DNA from: Cyanidium caldarium
Lineage: Eukaryota; Rhodophyta; Bangiophyceae; Cyanidiales; Cyanidiaceae
DNA: 64,000 nt
Assembly (NCBI GenBank): GCA_026184775.1
Contig: JANCYW010000017.1
Location: forward strand, 235,152-299,151
Direction: 5' to 3'
Under the pieces are notes generated by a model that made no database searches, was not told where the DNA came from, and saw only the letters and a list, made by a program, of their open reading frames with translations. This document shows positions 36,186 through 44,389 of this stretch, in pieces. Position numbers and translations under genes: made by a program. The first letter of the stretch is position 1, and every line of letters starts with the position of its first letter.

Positions 36186-37448
36186 ATGGGAGTCGTGCGC
36201 GAGCACCCGGGTAAGGGCTCCGGGGATACCGTCGGGTTCGTGGTGTCGTTCTGGGAGCCCCAGCGGGCGATCGGCTGCCGGGCGCCGTTGCCCGATTCTT
36301 TCACGGCGGCGGTCTCGTGCACGCACCGCAGTCACTCGCCACCACGCCGGGCGATACAGCGCTTACGGTCAGATCACTGGGGTGGTGCGTCGAGTCGGCC
36401 TAGGCCACCATCCACCGCGAGCACGACTTTGCGCTTCATTCCGTCGCCGCCGTCGCCGCCGTTGCAGTTGGAGATGGGCGCGTACCAGATCTGCGGCGAT
36501 GCGGGCGAAGGTGCCAGCGCCAACGCTTGCGAGGCGCGCTCGATATACGGCTCGACGGATGCGGTATTCATGAACGAAGAGGAGGGCGTCATCGGTGTGG
36601 TGGACTGCGGCCACATTCCCCTTCAACGCGATGTGGACCGCGTGGGTGTGCTGCCGTATCGCATGCGCAACATGCTGGACGGCCTGTACGATGAAGTTGT
36701 GCATGCGCGCGCACAAGACGGTGGTGAAGTGTCGGCTCCCCACGACGCCGCGGATGCCTCCTCCATGGGTTGGGCACCGCGTTACCGCCTCTCCCACCAT
36801 CTGACGCACGCGTTGCAGGGCGTACACCCGCCGGAAGCGCGCCGCGTCGCCTCCGCGCTGGCGCTGTGTCTCAGTCGCGACACTCACACGCTGCACGCGG
36901 CGCGTGTGGGCACGGTCGGCCTGATGGTGGTGCGCGACGGCAGCATCGTGCACCAGAGCACTCGCTCGGCGCAACAGGTGCTGCATCGTGCCTGTCAACG
37001 CAACCACGATGCCGACAACGACGACGATCGGAACAGCGCCGAGGCCGTGCAGCTCGACGTGGTGCATCTGTGCGAGGGTGACGTGATCATCGCCGCCACC
37101 GACGGCTTCTTCGATAACGTCAGCGAGAGTCAAGTGCTGGCGCTGCTGTCGCCGGTCACCACCGCTTACGATGCCACGCTGGCGGTGGCCAATCACACCT
37201 GTCTGGCCACGTTCACCCACTCCGACCCGGTGCTGTCGAGTTACATGTTGGCGCAACTGGCACACAATTTTGCCACCTGCACTGCGTGTCGCCCGTTCCT
37301 GTCCGAGCTGTCCACGCATTTTGTGCGCACCGGCACGCACGACGACGTGAGCGTGGTGGTGGCGCATGTGGTACGCACTGCAACGACAGCACCGACGACG
37401 ACGGCAGAGACCGCCGAGCGCGATGACGGAGTGTCGGCGGAAGCGTAG
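36186..37448 (+). CDS. PTC7-like PP2C-family phosphatase, divergent
   Basis: The conserved part begins near 36474 with MGAYQICGDAGEGASAN and DAVFMNEEEGVIGVVDCGHI. The C-terminal half has TLHAARVGTVGLMVVRDGSI, then LDVVHLCEGDVIIAATDGFF and DNVSESQVLALLS, and closes with RTGTHDDVSVVVAHV. This matches PTC7/SpoIIE-like PP2C phosphatases, often mitochondrial. Two usual metal-binding places are altered: A-D-G-V-G is VDCG, and the N-L-G-D-S-G position is RVGTVG, without the aspartate. ATDG and the final DD are kept. Activity may be reduced or changed. The start is uncertain; ATGs at 35919, 36186 and 36474 are in frame. 36186 avoids overlap with the small divergent gene. Confidence 0.75.
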   Translation: MGVVREHPGKGSGDTVGFVVSFWEPQRAIGCRAPLPDSFTAAVSCTHRSHSPPRRAIQRLRSDHWGGASSRPRPPSTASTTLRFIPSPPSPPLQLEMGAYQICGDAGEGASANACEARSIYGSTDAVFMNEEEGVIGVVDCGHIPLQRDVDRVGVLPYRMRNMLDGLYDEVVHARAQDGGEVSAPHDAADASSMGWAPRYRLSHHLTHALQGVHPPEARRVASALALCLSRDTHTLHAARVGTVGLMVVRDGSIVHQSTRSAQQVLHRACQRNHDADNDDDRNSAEAVQLDVVHLCEGDVIIAATDGFFDNVSESQVLALLSPVTTAYDATLAVANHTCLATFTHSDPVLSSYMLAQLAHNFATCTACRPFLSELSTHFVRTGTHDDVSVVVAHVVRTATTAPTTTAETAERDDGVSAEA

Positions 37449-37693
37449 CGTCCGTAGATACCGATAGTCCGTGCGTTATTGTACAGTTGCCTCAGAGCCG
37501 TAAACTCGTGTAGACAAGTCGTGGGAGGTCGCGGCGGCATGCAGGTGGCGGCCACGGCCGGATCGGTGCAGTGCCGGTGTCGTTGGGTGTCGCTCTACGC
37601 ACCCCGCGCGCTCGGCGTTGCGGCTCGGCACGGCCACTTGGTCGGTAACACCTTCACGCGTCCGTCTCCCTCCGACGGCAGCGGCAGGTGTTT

Positions 37694-38041
37694 ATGTCCA
37701 CCAAGCACACGGGCGTGCGGTGCGGCCGGCTGCAGGGACGACAGGCGGGACAGGTGTGTGAGCGGTGCAGCGACCAGTGCGTGGCGTGTGAGGCCGACCG
37801 ACACCTGTGGGAGGAGGCGCGGGTGTGTGATGAGTGCGCGGCGCAGCTGTTGACACCGTTGCCGCTATGCCGCGGTGTGGCCACGGTGTGCATCCAGTGC
37901 GGCGGGAAGGGTGCCGTGCAGAGTGCGTACTTTTGTCGCGAGTGCGTGTTGTTGATGAGAGACCGGGACGGGTGTCCGCGGGTGCTGACGGTGGGCGGTG
38001 CGGCCGCCGCGGGTCACCTCAGCGGTCGCGGCGGGCGATAG
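37694..38041 (+). CDS. RDS3: PHF5A/Rds3-like SF3b subunit
   Basis: From the ATG at 37694 the product has 115 residues, close to the ~107-110 of PHF5A. Its cysteine pattern follows the family knot: VRCGRLQGRQAGQVCERCSD, CVACEADRHL, VCDECAAQLL, VCIQCGGKGAVQSAYFCREC, then RDRDGCPRVLTVGG. The family-specific ends (GVR-CGR, Q-A-G, and D-R-D-G-C-P-x-x) are conserved. A ~9-residue insert (TPLPLCRGV) separates the third and fourth knuckles, and the usual basic C-terminus is replaced by a Gly/Arg tail. PHF5A/Rds3 is part of the U2 snRNP SF3b complex that recognises the branch site, so intron splicing is expected in this organism. Confidence 0.88.
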   Translation: MSTKHTGVRCGRLQGRQAGQVCERCSDQCVACEADRHLWEEARVCDECAAQLLTPLPLCRGVATVCIQCGGKGAVQSAYFCRECVLLMRDRDGCPRVLTVGGAAAAGHLSGRGGR

Positions 38042-38077
38042 GGAGTGGATAGGTGTGGTGGGGGAGACGCGGCGCTG

Positions 38078-39484
38078 TTATGGCGGTTGGGTGGTGCCGG
38101 TGGAGACTCCCGGTATCCAGCACCAGATTTGCGTGGCCAGACCGGTGGCGCCGCTCTGGAAGGCCACTTCGGCCAGCGCGTCCAGTTCGGTGAGCGTCTC
38201 TGCATCGCCCACCTCGCGCTGCGTGCGCCTGGCGGCGGCACGGGCGCCATCGAGCAGGGCGAGCACATCGTCGGTCGTGCGCATCAGGGGCAGAGCGCTC
38301 GCCGCGTCGCGGGGATGAGGGACGGCGGGCAAGGCGGCCACCTGCTGACGGAGCAAGCGCACGGCGGCATCGAGGAACGGTTGCGGACCGTCGGGCAACA
38401 TGCCGGTGCGCACTGCCCGTTTCACCAACGCCCGCAGTGATGGCGGTGGGTACGTGGAGGTGTGGTCGCGCCGCAAGCATTCGAGGCTTTGGCGCACCAG
38501 CGGCTTCAGCGCATCGGGTGCCTCGGCGGGATCGATGGCATCGAGCAGCATCCGCCACTGCGAATTCAGCAGCTGTGCGGCCAGCTGCGACGTCTTCCTG
38601 TCGGCGACAAGGGCGTCGCGCAGCATCTCCACCATCCGCTGCACCAACACCGCGTGTTGCTGTACATCGGGCTCGTCGGTTGGGTCGATATCGCGTCGGC
38701 GACCGCGTGCAAAGGCGCGTGCCTGACGCAACGCCAAGGCAAAACGTGCGAGTTGGTGCTGCATCCAGCTTGATGGTGATTCGGGCAATTCCGTCTTGAC
38801 CAGGGTGCTATGCCGACGCATCGCTGCCGGCCAGGCGGCGGCCGTCGGTGGTGCGGGTGCCACGGCGGTGAGCAAGGCGAAACGCGTCGCCAGCAGTTCC
38901 CGCTTCAACAAGGCACACTCGTCGGCATTGGGATGATGCACGTTGGCCTCTTGCGCTGAGCGTTGTAACGCCTCGGCCAACGGTTGCCAGCGGCCGTCGC
39001 GCGCGCTGCGTATCATCCGCGTCAGTGCTTGTGCCGCGGCGTCCCGTGCCGCCCGCCTGAGCCCGTGCTGCACGCTATCGGCATCGGCAGCCTGAAGGCT
39101 GGAAACACTCTCCGACGCAGCAGCTGTTGCAATTTCCGTGGGCATCACCGACACCGGCACCGCACGCTCCATCTCCCGCCTCCGTTTGAGGCCGCGCTGC
39201 ACAATAGGCGCGGACCGCGGCCTCCACGACAACCGCTCGCCGTTTGCCTCCATCACCGCCACCTCTGCATCCGCCGTCGGCCGCCATACACGCACCGGCA
39301 CGCGTTGCCGAGTCTCTGGAAACGACAGCACTGCCGTCCATACCTGGTGGGTGGCCGTGCGATGCGAACGCAGCTGGGTCAGCGCCCCCGGCGCCCACTC
39401 CACGGCTGCCCCCTCGTCTCCCCGGCGGACGTACAGTTTCGTGGAAATTTGCGTGTACGGCAACGCGACGATATCCGGACGCAT
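38078..39484 (-). CDS. Unnamed 468-residue alpha-helical protein
   Basis: The protein starts at the ATG at 39482-39484. Its first ~85 residues have beta-rich character (IVALPYTQISTKLYVRRGDE, VEWAPGALTQL, VWTAVLSFPETRQRVPVRVW) and could be a small PH-like or barrel domain; a distant relation to the Tfb1/p62 PH domain of TFIIH was considered but is weak. The remainder is helical and rich in Arg, Ala and Leu, for example LLKRELLATRFALLTAVA, RMVEMLRDALVADRKTSQLA and FLDAAVRLLRQQVAALPAV. No catalytic motif or membrane segment is found. It is convergent with the PHF5A-like gene and divergent from the WD40 gene. Confidence 0.7.
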   Translation of the reverse strand: MRPDIVALPYTQISTKLYVRRGDEGAAVEWAPGALTQLRSHRTATHQVWTAVLSFPETRQRVPVRVWRPTADAEVAVMEANGERLSWRPRSAPIVQRGLKRRREMERAVPVSVMPTEIATAAASESVSSLQAADADSVQHGLRRAARDAAAQALTRMIRSARDGRWQPLAEALQRSAQEANVHHPNADECALLKRELLATRFALLTAVAPAPPTAAAWPAAMRRHSTLVKTELPESPSSWMQHQLARFALALRQARAFARGRRRDIDPTDEPDVQQHAVLVQRMVEMLRDALVADRKTSQLAAQLLNSQWRMLLDAIDPAEAPDALKPLVRQSLECLRRDHTSTYPPPSLRALVKRAVRTGMLPDGPQPFLDAAVRLLRQQVAALPAVPHPRDAASALPLMRTTDDVLALLDGARAAARRTQREVGDAETLTELDALAEVAFQSGATGLATQIWCWIPGVSTGTTQPP

Positions 39485-39703
39485 TGGAGAGAGCGTCGCT
39501 CTATAACGTCGGATCTCCCCGTAGCGTCAGGCGACAGGCTATCGATGCGATGACGTCGTCCATGCGCGTTCCCGAGCGCAGTCGACCGATAAAATCCGGC
39601 ACGCATGCCGAGAGCGCGCGGAGGGCGGCGAATTTTCGCGCGCCGAGCGTTGGTGCTGGTGTTGGTGGTGGTGGCGGTGGTCGGGAGGCTTCCGGTCGTG
39701 CTC

Positions 39704-41905
39704 ATGCCGCGGAAATGGTCCGGAGAGGGCGAAGACGATTTCCTATCAACCGACGAGGGAGACGAGGCGGCGCGGGTACAACTGGAGCAGTTGGAGTTGG
39801 GGAGACGAGGCGGTGTTGGGCCGAACGGCCGTGAGCCGCATCGGGAGGGGGAGGGCGCGTCCGAGGGCGATGCGAGCGCTTACGAACAAAAGGATGGAGA
39901 GAGGGTAGCGAGGTCGACCGCCTCGAGCGCCACGGTGTCCACCAATTCATCGTCGCCAGCATCTCCAAAAGGCTCTTCCGCACCTTCCGCCTCGACCCCG
40001 GTCGGTGCCGGGAGACGCTCGGGCCAGACGCCACCCGCTCCGTCGGTCACGTCCAACGTGGCCCATGCGTTCGAGTCGGCGGTGGCGGCGTTGTTTGGCA
40101 CGCGATCGCAGCCGGAGAAGCGGGCGATCAGCGTCGGCGACACCGAATGGCAGCGAGTGCGGTATGCGGTGCGCGGACAGCGGAGTCTGTGCGCGTTCTT
40201 CCACGCTCGCTGGCAGGCAGTGTTTGTGGTGACCGAAACGTCCATAGAGAGCTTCAGCGTCAATAGTGTGGCGTGGCGCGGGGAAAAGCTGTTGGATCGG
40301 CGATTGCCGGTGGTGATGGAGCGCGCCGACCGGCTGGAGCGCGAGTCGCGACACAACCGCGGTATCATCCAGTTGGGCGGCGAGGCGGGTGCTCGCATCC
40401 TGCGCGCCACCGCGGCGCTGTATCTGCCTCGCGAAGATGAGATCCTGGTGGCGCATCAGGATCACACCCTGCGGTGGTATTCGTGCGAGAGCGGACAGCT
40501 GGGCGTCGAGTGCCGCTCGCTCAAAGTGCTCTCGGGGGCAGAGGCGTCGCCATCGCGGATCGGCCACTCCGTGACCTGTCTGCAGCTGCTGGATGCGGAT
40601 CACGCCGTCAGCGGTCACAGCGATGGCACGCTGCGGGTGTGGCGGGTATGCTCACCGGTGGCCTGCACGGAGACGATTGCCGCCCTGCCGCGGGCGGTGC
40701 GGGATACGCGACGCGCCGCCGTGCGCGCCTTGACGGTGACGCACCACACCACAGCGTCGGCGCCGCCATCCATTTTCGTGGCTTACGACTCGGGCGTAAT
40801 CGGCTGTTGTCGTGCTGGCGGCGCCGGATGGATGGGGCATAGCGTGGCCGGGCACGCCGCCGCCATCACCGCGCTGGTGCCGCTGGTGGACGACGCGTTC
40901 TTGTTGAGTGCATCGGTGACTGGCGAGCTGGCGCTCACCGAGCCGCACAGCGGACGGTGTCTGGCGCGCACCATGCTGCCATTTCGGTGTCACCTGTTGC
41001 TGGCGCTTTCGGATCGACATGTGTTGGCCGGTGGCGACAGCGCGGCACCGCAGCTACTGCGTGTGACCGTGCTGCCGTACGCCGAAGCCATCGTCGAACT
41101 GCGACTGGAATTGGGTGCAGACGATTCGGCCGCCGGTGGTGGGAGCACCTCGCGTCTGGGGCGATTGGCCGCGACCGCCACCACGCCCATCTCCCATCAG
41201 CGATGCGCCAGCTTGCTGGATGCCGAGGGCGTCGTGGCCACCGCCACCCACAACGGACATTTGGACGTGTGGTACTTGAGCGAGCGGGAGCGCGGCATTC
41301 TGGAGGCGACGCAACCGCGAGTCGCCACCGGGCAAGCGCCCGATCGCGACGGGCGCTTGCTGCGCGAGCAACTCGCGGCGTTTATGGCGGCCGATGCACC
41401 AGCCCATGCGGATGGTGATGCCGACGGGCGCGCGGTGGCCCAGTGGGGCACCTTCATCGAGGCGCAATCGTGGTTGCAGCAGTTGGCCAGCAGCGGGGTG
41501 CTGCCGGATGGCGCCAAAGATCAGCTGGTGCGTGCCTTTCAGCGGACACACACGGAGGCACTGCAACGGGTGCGCGAGGAGCGCGATCGCGCCCGCCATA
41601 TCGCGGCCCAACTGCAACAGCGCCTGCCGCCCTCCGCTCCGGAAGCGTCGGCGACGACGACGACGACGACGACGACCGAGGAGCAGCGTTTGCAGATCGC
41701 CGCGTATCGACACACCCTCCAAGACTGGCAGTGGCTACAGCATCGCCACACCGCCGCCATGGCCGCCATCGAGCGAACCGCACGCCGGCGGTTGGCAGAG
41801 GCGCTGCGCACCGCATGGACGCGCGTGAATGCCAGCGAGGCGGCGCGCTCTGCCGTGGACGTTTCGGCGCTGCGCCACCAGATCGACGCCTTTGCGCAAC
41901 GTTGA
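39704..41905 (+). CDS. WD40-repeat protein with C-terminal coiled coil
   Basis: From the ATG at 39704 the protein has 733 residues. A disordered, charged N-terminal ~140 residues leads into propeller-like repeats: ATAALYLPREDEILVAHQDH (TLRWYS), then VTCLQLLDADHAVSGHSDGT (LRVWRV), ALTVTHHT with IFVAYDSGVIG, ITALVPLVDDAFLLSASVTG, and CASLLDAEGVVATATHNGHL (DVWYL). At least five blades can be recognised. The C-terminal ~230 residues are helical, with coiled-coil segments and a run of eight threonines. No specific family is named. An earlier ATG at 39605 would add a hydrophobic stretch produced by a GGT repeat, which is why the later start is preferred. Confidence 0.78.
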   Translation: MPRKWSGEGEDDFLSTDEGDEAARVQLEQLELGRRGGVGPNGREPHREGEGASEGDASAYEQKDGERVARSTASSATVSTNSSSPASPKGSSAPSASTPVGAGRRSGQTPPAPSVTSNVAHAFESAVAALFGTRSQPEKRAISVGDTEWQRVRYAVRGQRSLCAFFHARWQAVFVVTETSIESFSVNSVAWRGEKLLDRRLPVVMERADRLERESRHNRGIIQLGGEAGARILRATAALYLPREDEILVAHQDHTLRWYSCESGQLGVECRSLKVLSGAEASPSRIGHSVTCLQLLDADHAVSGHSDGTLRVWRVCSPVACTETIAALPRAVRDTRRAAVRALTVTHHTTASAPPSIFVAYDSGVIGCCRAGGAGWMGHSVAGHAAAITALVPLVDDAFLLSASVTGELALTEPHSGRCLARTMLPFRCHLLLALSDRHVLAGGDSAAPQLLRVTVLPYAEAIVELRLELGADDSAAGGGSTSRLGRLAATATTPISHQRCASLLDAEGVVATATHNGHLDVWYLSERERGILEATQPRVATGQAPDRDGRLLREQLAAFMAADAPAHADGDADGRAVAQWGTFIEAQSWLQQLASSGVLPDGAKDQLVRAFQRTHTEALQRVREERDRARHIAAQLQQRLPPSAPEASATTTTTTTTEEQRLQIAAYRHTLQDWQWLQHRHTAAMAAIERTARRRLAEALRTAWTRVNASEAARSAVDVSALRHQIDAFAQR

Positions 41906-41925
41906 CGCACCGCCACACGGAACGG

Positions 41926-44181
41926 TCAAGTGCCGTAACGCTTGCGCTCCACCGCATCGGGCAACGCCGTGCTGGCCACTGCGGTCCACGGCCGCCGCAC
42001 CATCACCACCGCCGTGGGCGACGACAGCCACCCACCCGCCAGGATGTTGGCGCGCGGTGGGCCGGCGCGCCACACCACCGCCCGTCGGTGCACATCGACC
42101 GCCACCAACGCATCCGCGCTGGTGCACAGCAGCAAGTGCGGCGACGTGGCCGTGGCGCTCACCGCATAGTAAACACCGTGCCGCGCGGCAGGCAACCGCA
42201 TCCACTCCTGATCTCCGCGCCACAGTGCGTGCTGAGCGTCGACGCACCAGACGCACGGCGGACGGCCACATACCGCGATCGCCGTGACCGGACACGTCCC
42301 ATCGCCATCGCGCACCGTCTGCACCCGCAGGTCACCCGCCGTGTCCGTCTCGGGTACGTCCACGCGGATGACGCGGCCGCTGGCATGGCCGATGCCCACC
42401 GCGCCATCCCCATCGGCGGATATGCACAGACCGCTGGGGTCGTCGGGCAGGGACACCGTTTGCAGCAGCACCGCCGCCGCTGCTGCAGTCGCAGTGGATG
42501 AAATCGGCAGTTGTATCAGCTGCAGGGCAGTGCCATCGCGCGCCAATGCGGCAAACAGGCCGCGACGCGCTACCACGACCGCTCGCGCGCCTGCACCGGC
42601 GCGCACCACTTTGGCGGGCAGCGACACCGGCTGCACGGCATCGGCGGCGGTCCGGTGAAATAGCCGCACCGATACGTCACTGCCGATCAGCAGCAGGTGG
42701 CGGGTGTCGGCATCGTAAGCAGCCGCCGCCAGCGCGTCCTCCCGTCGCGGCGTCACCTGCACCGTCGACCGCCACTGCTGCGCCCCGTCGGGTGATGGCA
42801 CCGGGGACCAGATCGCTACGCGCTGGCGATACATCACCAACACCTCGCCGCTGACCGCCTGCACCTGCCAGTCATGGACCGCCGGTTGTCGCTGCGGGAA
42901 CACCCGCTGCACGACGCGCTCGTGCCGAATGTACCGCTGCAGGTCGCCGATCACACACAACCGGGCGTCCTCACCACCGCTCAGCACCACGTGGCCCGGT
43001 CGATACGACGACGATCCGCGCGCGGAGCCGGTGTGCAGCTGGGTGACCGCGGCGATGCAACGGACGCCGCGCGCGTGCAGGCTGCGCGCTCGCGATGCCA
43101 CCCAAGTGTGGTTGTGGTTGTTGCTGTTGCTGTTGCCGTCTGGCAGTCGCTGCAGCGTGCCGATACCGCCGTCGGCAGCGCCGGCCACCACCATCCCGCC
43201 CGGCAGCGCGCACAGCGCCTGCACCGCGCCCACCATGTTCTCGATGCTGCCCACTTCGCACAGCAGATGGCCGGCGGCGGTTGTGCTGGACATGTCCCAG
43301 AGGCAGACGCAGCCGGTGCTGTCGCCGGACACCACGTAATGACCGTGCTGCGGGTCGACGGCGATGCTGGTGATAGACGCCGGTGCGCCACCGCGTTGGA
43401 GCGCCCCCATGGCGGCCACAACACGTCCATGCGCATCCACACAGCGGATGGCGCCGGCGGCGTCGCCCACCGCTAACCAGCGGCCGTGCGGATGCCACGC
43501 CATGGCGGTCTGCGGCGTGCCCGGCGCCAGCATCACCGAACGCTCGATATGCCAAGTGCACGATTGGGCGGTGGCGTCGGATGTCTGTGACCAACTGCTG
43601 GGCAGGATGGAGGTGGCGGTGGCCACCACCCACTGCACCCGCCCGTCGCCGCAGCCGCACGCCAAACACGCCAGCGGCCGATCGGATGCGGCAGGGGACG
43701 GTGCGGCAACCGCGCTCCCCATCGGCTGCAACGCCATACAGACAATGCCACTCGCGCCCAACGGCACCTCGTCCAATAACCGTCGTCGACGCACACTGTA
43801 CACCGACAGCCGACCGTCCGACGCGCCCACCGCCACCTCTCCCGTGCCCGATCCACGCAGCACCTCGTCCAACACCACCAGACAGGTGGGCTTGCCCCCA
43901 TCTCGCACCCCCGCCTCACCCACCCAATACTCCACCGAGTAACCTGTGCGGGCCGTGCGCCACTCCACCGATCCGTCCGCGCGCAACACCACCCACCCGT
44001 CCGCCGAGCCCGCCCGCACCGGCCCCACGTCCACCACCGCACTCACTTGCCACTCGATAGAGTCCACGATATGCACTTGGAACGTGGCTGATGCATCCAT
44101 CGCACGAGGTGGTGGTGGTGGTGGTGATGATGATGATGGTGCCCCATTGGATGGGCGTGTCCGTTTTCGTCGTCGCATCAT
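41926..44181 (-). CDS. UTP4: Utp4/Cirhin-like WD40 protein of the small-subunit processome
   Basis: From the ATG at 44179-44181 the protein has 751 residues. After a basic, proline-rich start come FQVHIVDSIEWQVSAVV and LRADGSVEWRTARTGY, resembling the Cirhin opening (F-x-V-H-R, then S-R-x-D-G-x-V-E-I). Further blades follow: EVAVGASDGRLSVYSVRRRR, MAWHPHGRWLAVGDAAGAIR, ITSIAVDPQHGHYVVSGDST, VQALCALPGGMVVAGAADGG and GHVVLSGGEDARLCVIGDLQ. The C-terminal propeller contains SGLCISADGDGAVGIGHASG. Two tandem propellers and the G-G-x-D-x-x-L element suit Utp4, a UtpA component needed for 18S rRNA maturation in the nucleolus. WD40 assignments by eye are risky, so the specific name is moderate. An alternative ATG is at 44098-44100. 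Confidence 0.65.
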   Translation of the reverse strand: MMRRRKRTRPSNGAPSSSSPPPPPPRAMDASATFQVHIVDSIEWQVSAVVDVGPVRAGSADGWVVLRADGSVEWRTARTGYSVEYWVGEAGVRDGGKPTCLVVLDEVLRGSGTGEVAVGASDGRLSVYSVRRRRLLDEVPLGASGIVCMALQPMGSAVAAPSPAASDRPLACLACGCGDGRVQWVVATATSILPSSWSQTSDATAQSCTWHIERSVMLAPGTPQTAMAWHPHGRWLAVGDAAGAIRCVDAHGRVVAAMGALQRGGAPASITSIAVDPQHGHYVVSGDSTGCVCLWDMSSTTAAGHLLCEVGSIENMVGAVQALCALPGGMVVAGAADGGIGTLQRLPDGNSNSNNHNHTWVASRARSLHARGVRCIAAVTQLHTGSARGSSSYRPGHVVLSGGEDARLCVIGDLQRYIRHERVVQRVFPQRQPAVHDWQVQAVSGEVLVMYRQRVAIWSPVPSPDGAQQWRSTVQVTPRREDALAAAAYDADTRHLLLIGSDVSVRLFHRTAADAVQPVSLPAKVVRAGAGARAVVVARRGLFAALARDGTALQLIQLPISSTATAAAAAVLLQTVSLPDDPSGLCISADGDGAVGIGHASGRVIRVDVPETDTAGDLRVQTVRDGDGTCPVTAIAVCGRPPCVWCVDAQHALWRGDQEWMRLPAARHGVYYAVSATATSPHLLLCTSADALVAVDVHRRAVVWRAGPPRANILAGGWLSSPTAVVMVRRPWTAVASTALPDAVERKRYGT

Positions 44182-44389
44182 GCGGTGCACCCAGTCACAC
44201 CGTCGGGCCGAAAATGTCGCGGGCGCCGTGGCGCGCGCCCGACACGACGACCGAATCGATCGATCGATCGATCGCGCGCGCGCGCCGCGATGGAAGAGCG
44301 CGCGGCGAGAGGCGCAGCGCACCCGTCGAGCGCGGGCGGGGCCTGGTGATGACGATGACGACGGGACACACCGAGAGAGAGCCAGGGAG

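Noticed and set aside
38078-39484. Identification of the 468-residue protein as TFIIH subunit Tfb1/p62
   Set aside because: Only the first ~85 residues vaguely suggest a PH-like fold, and no BSD-domain signature follows.
39605-39703. Hydrophobic N-terminal segment as a signal anchor of the WD40 protein
   Set aside because: The hydrophobic residues come from a GGTGTTGGTGGTGG repeat just before a better ATG at 39704.
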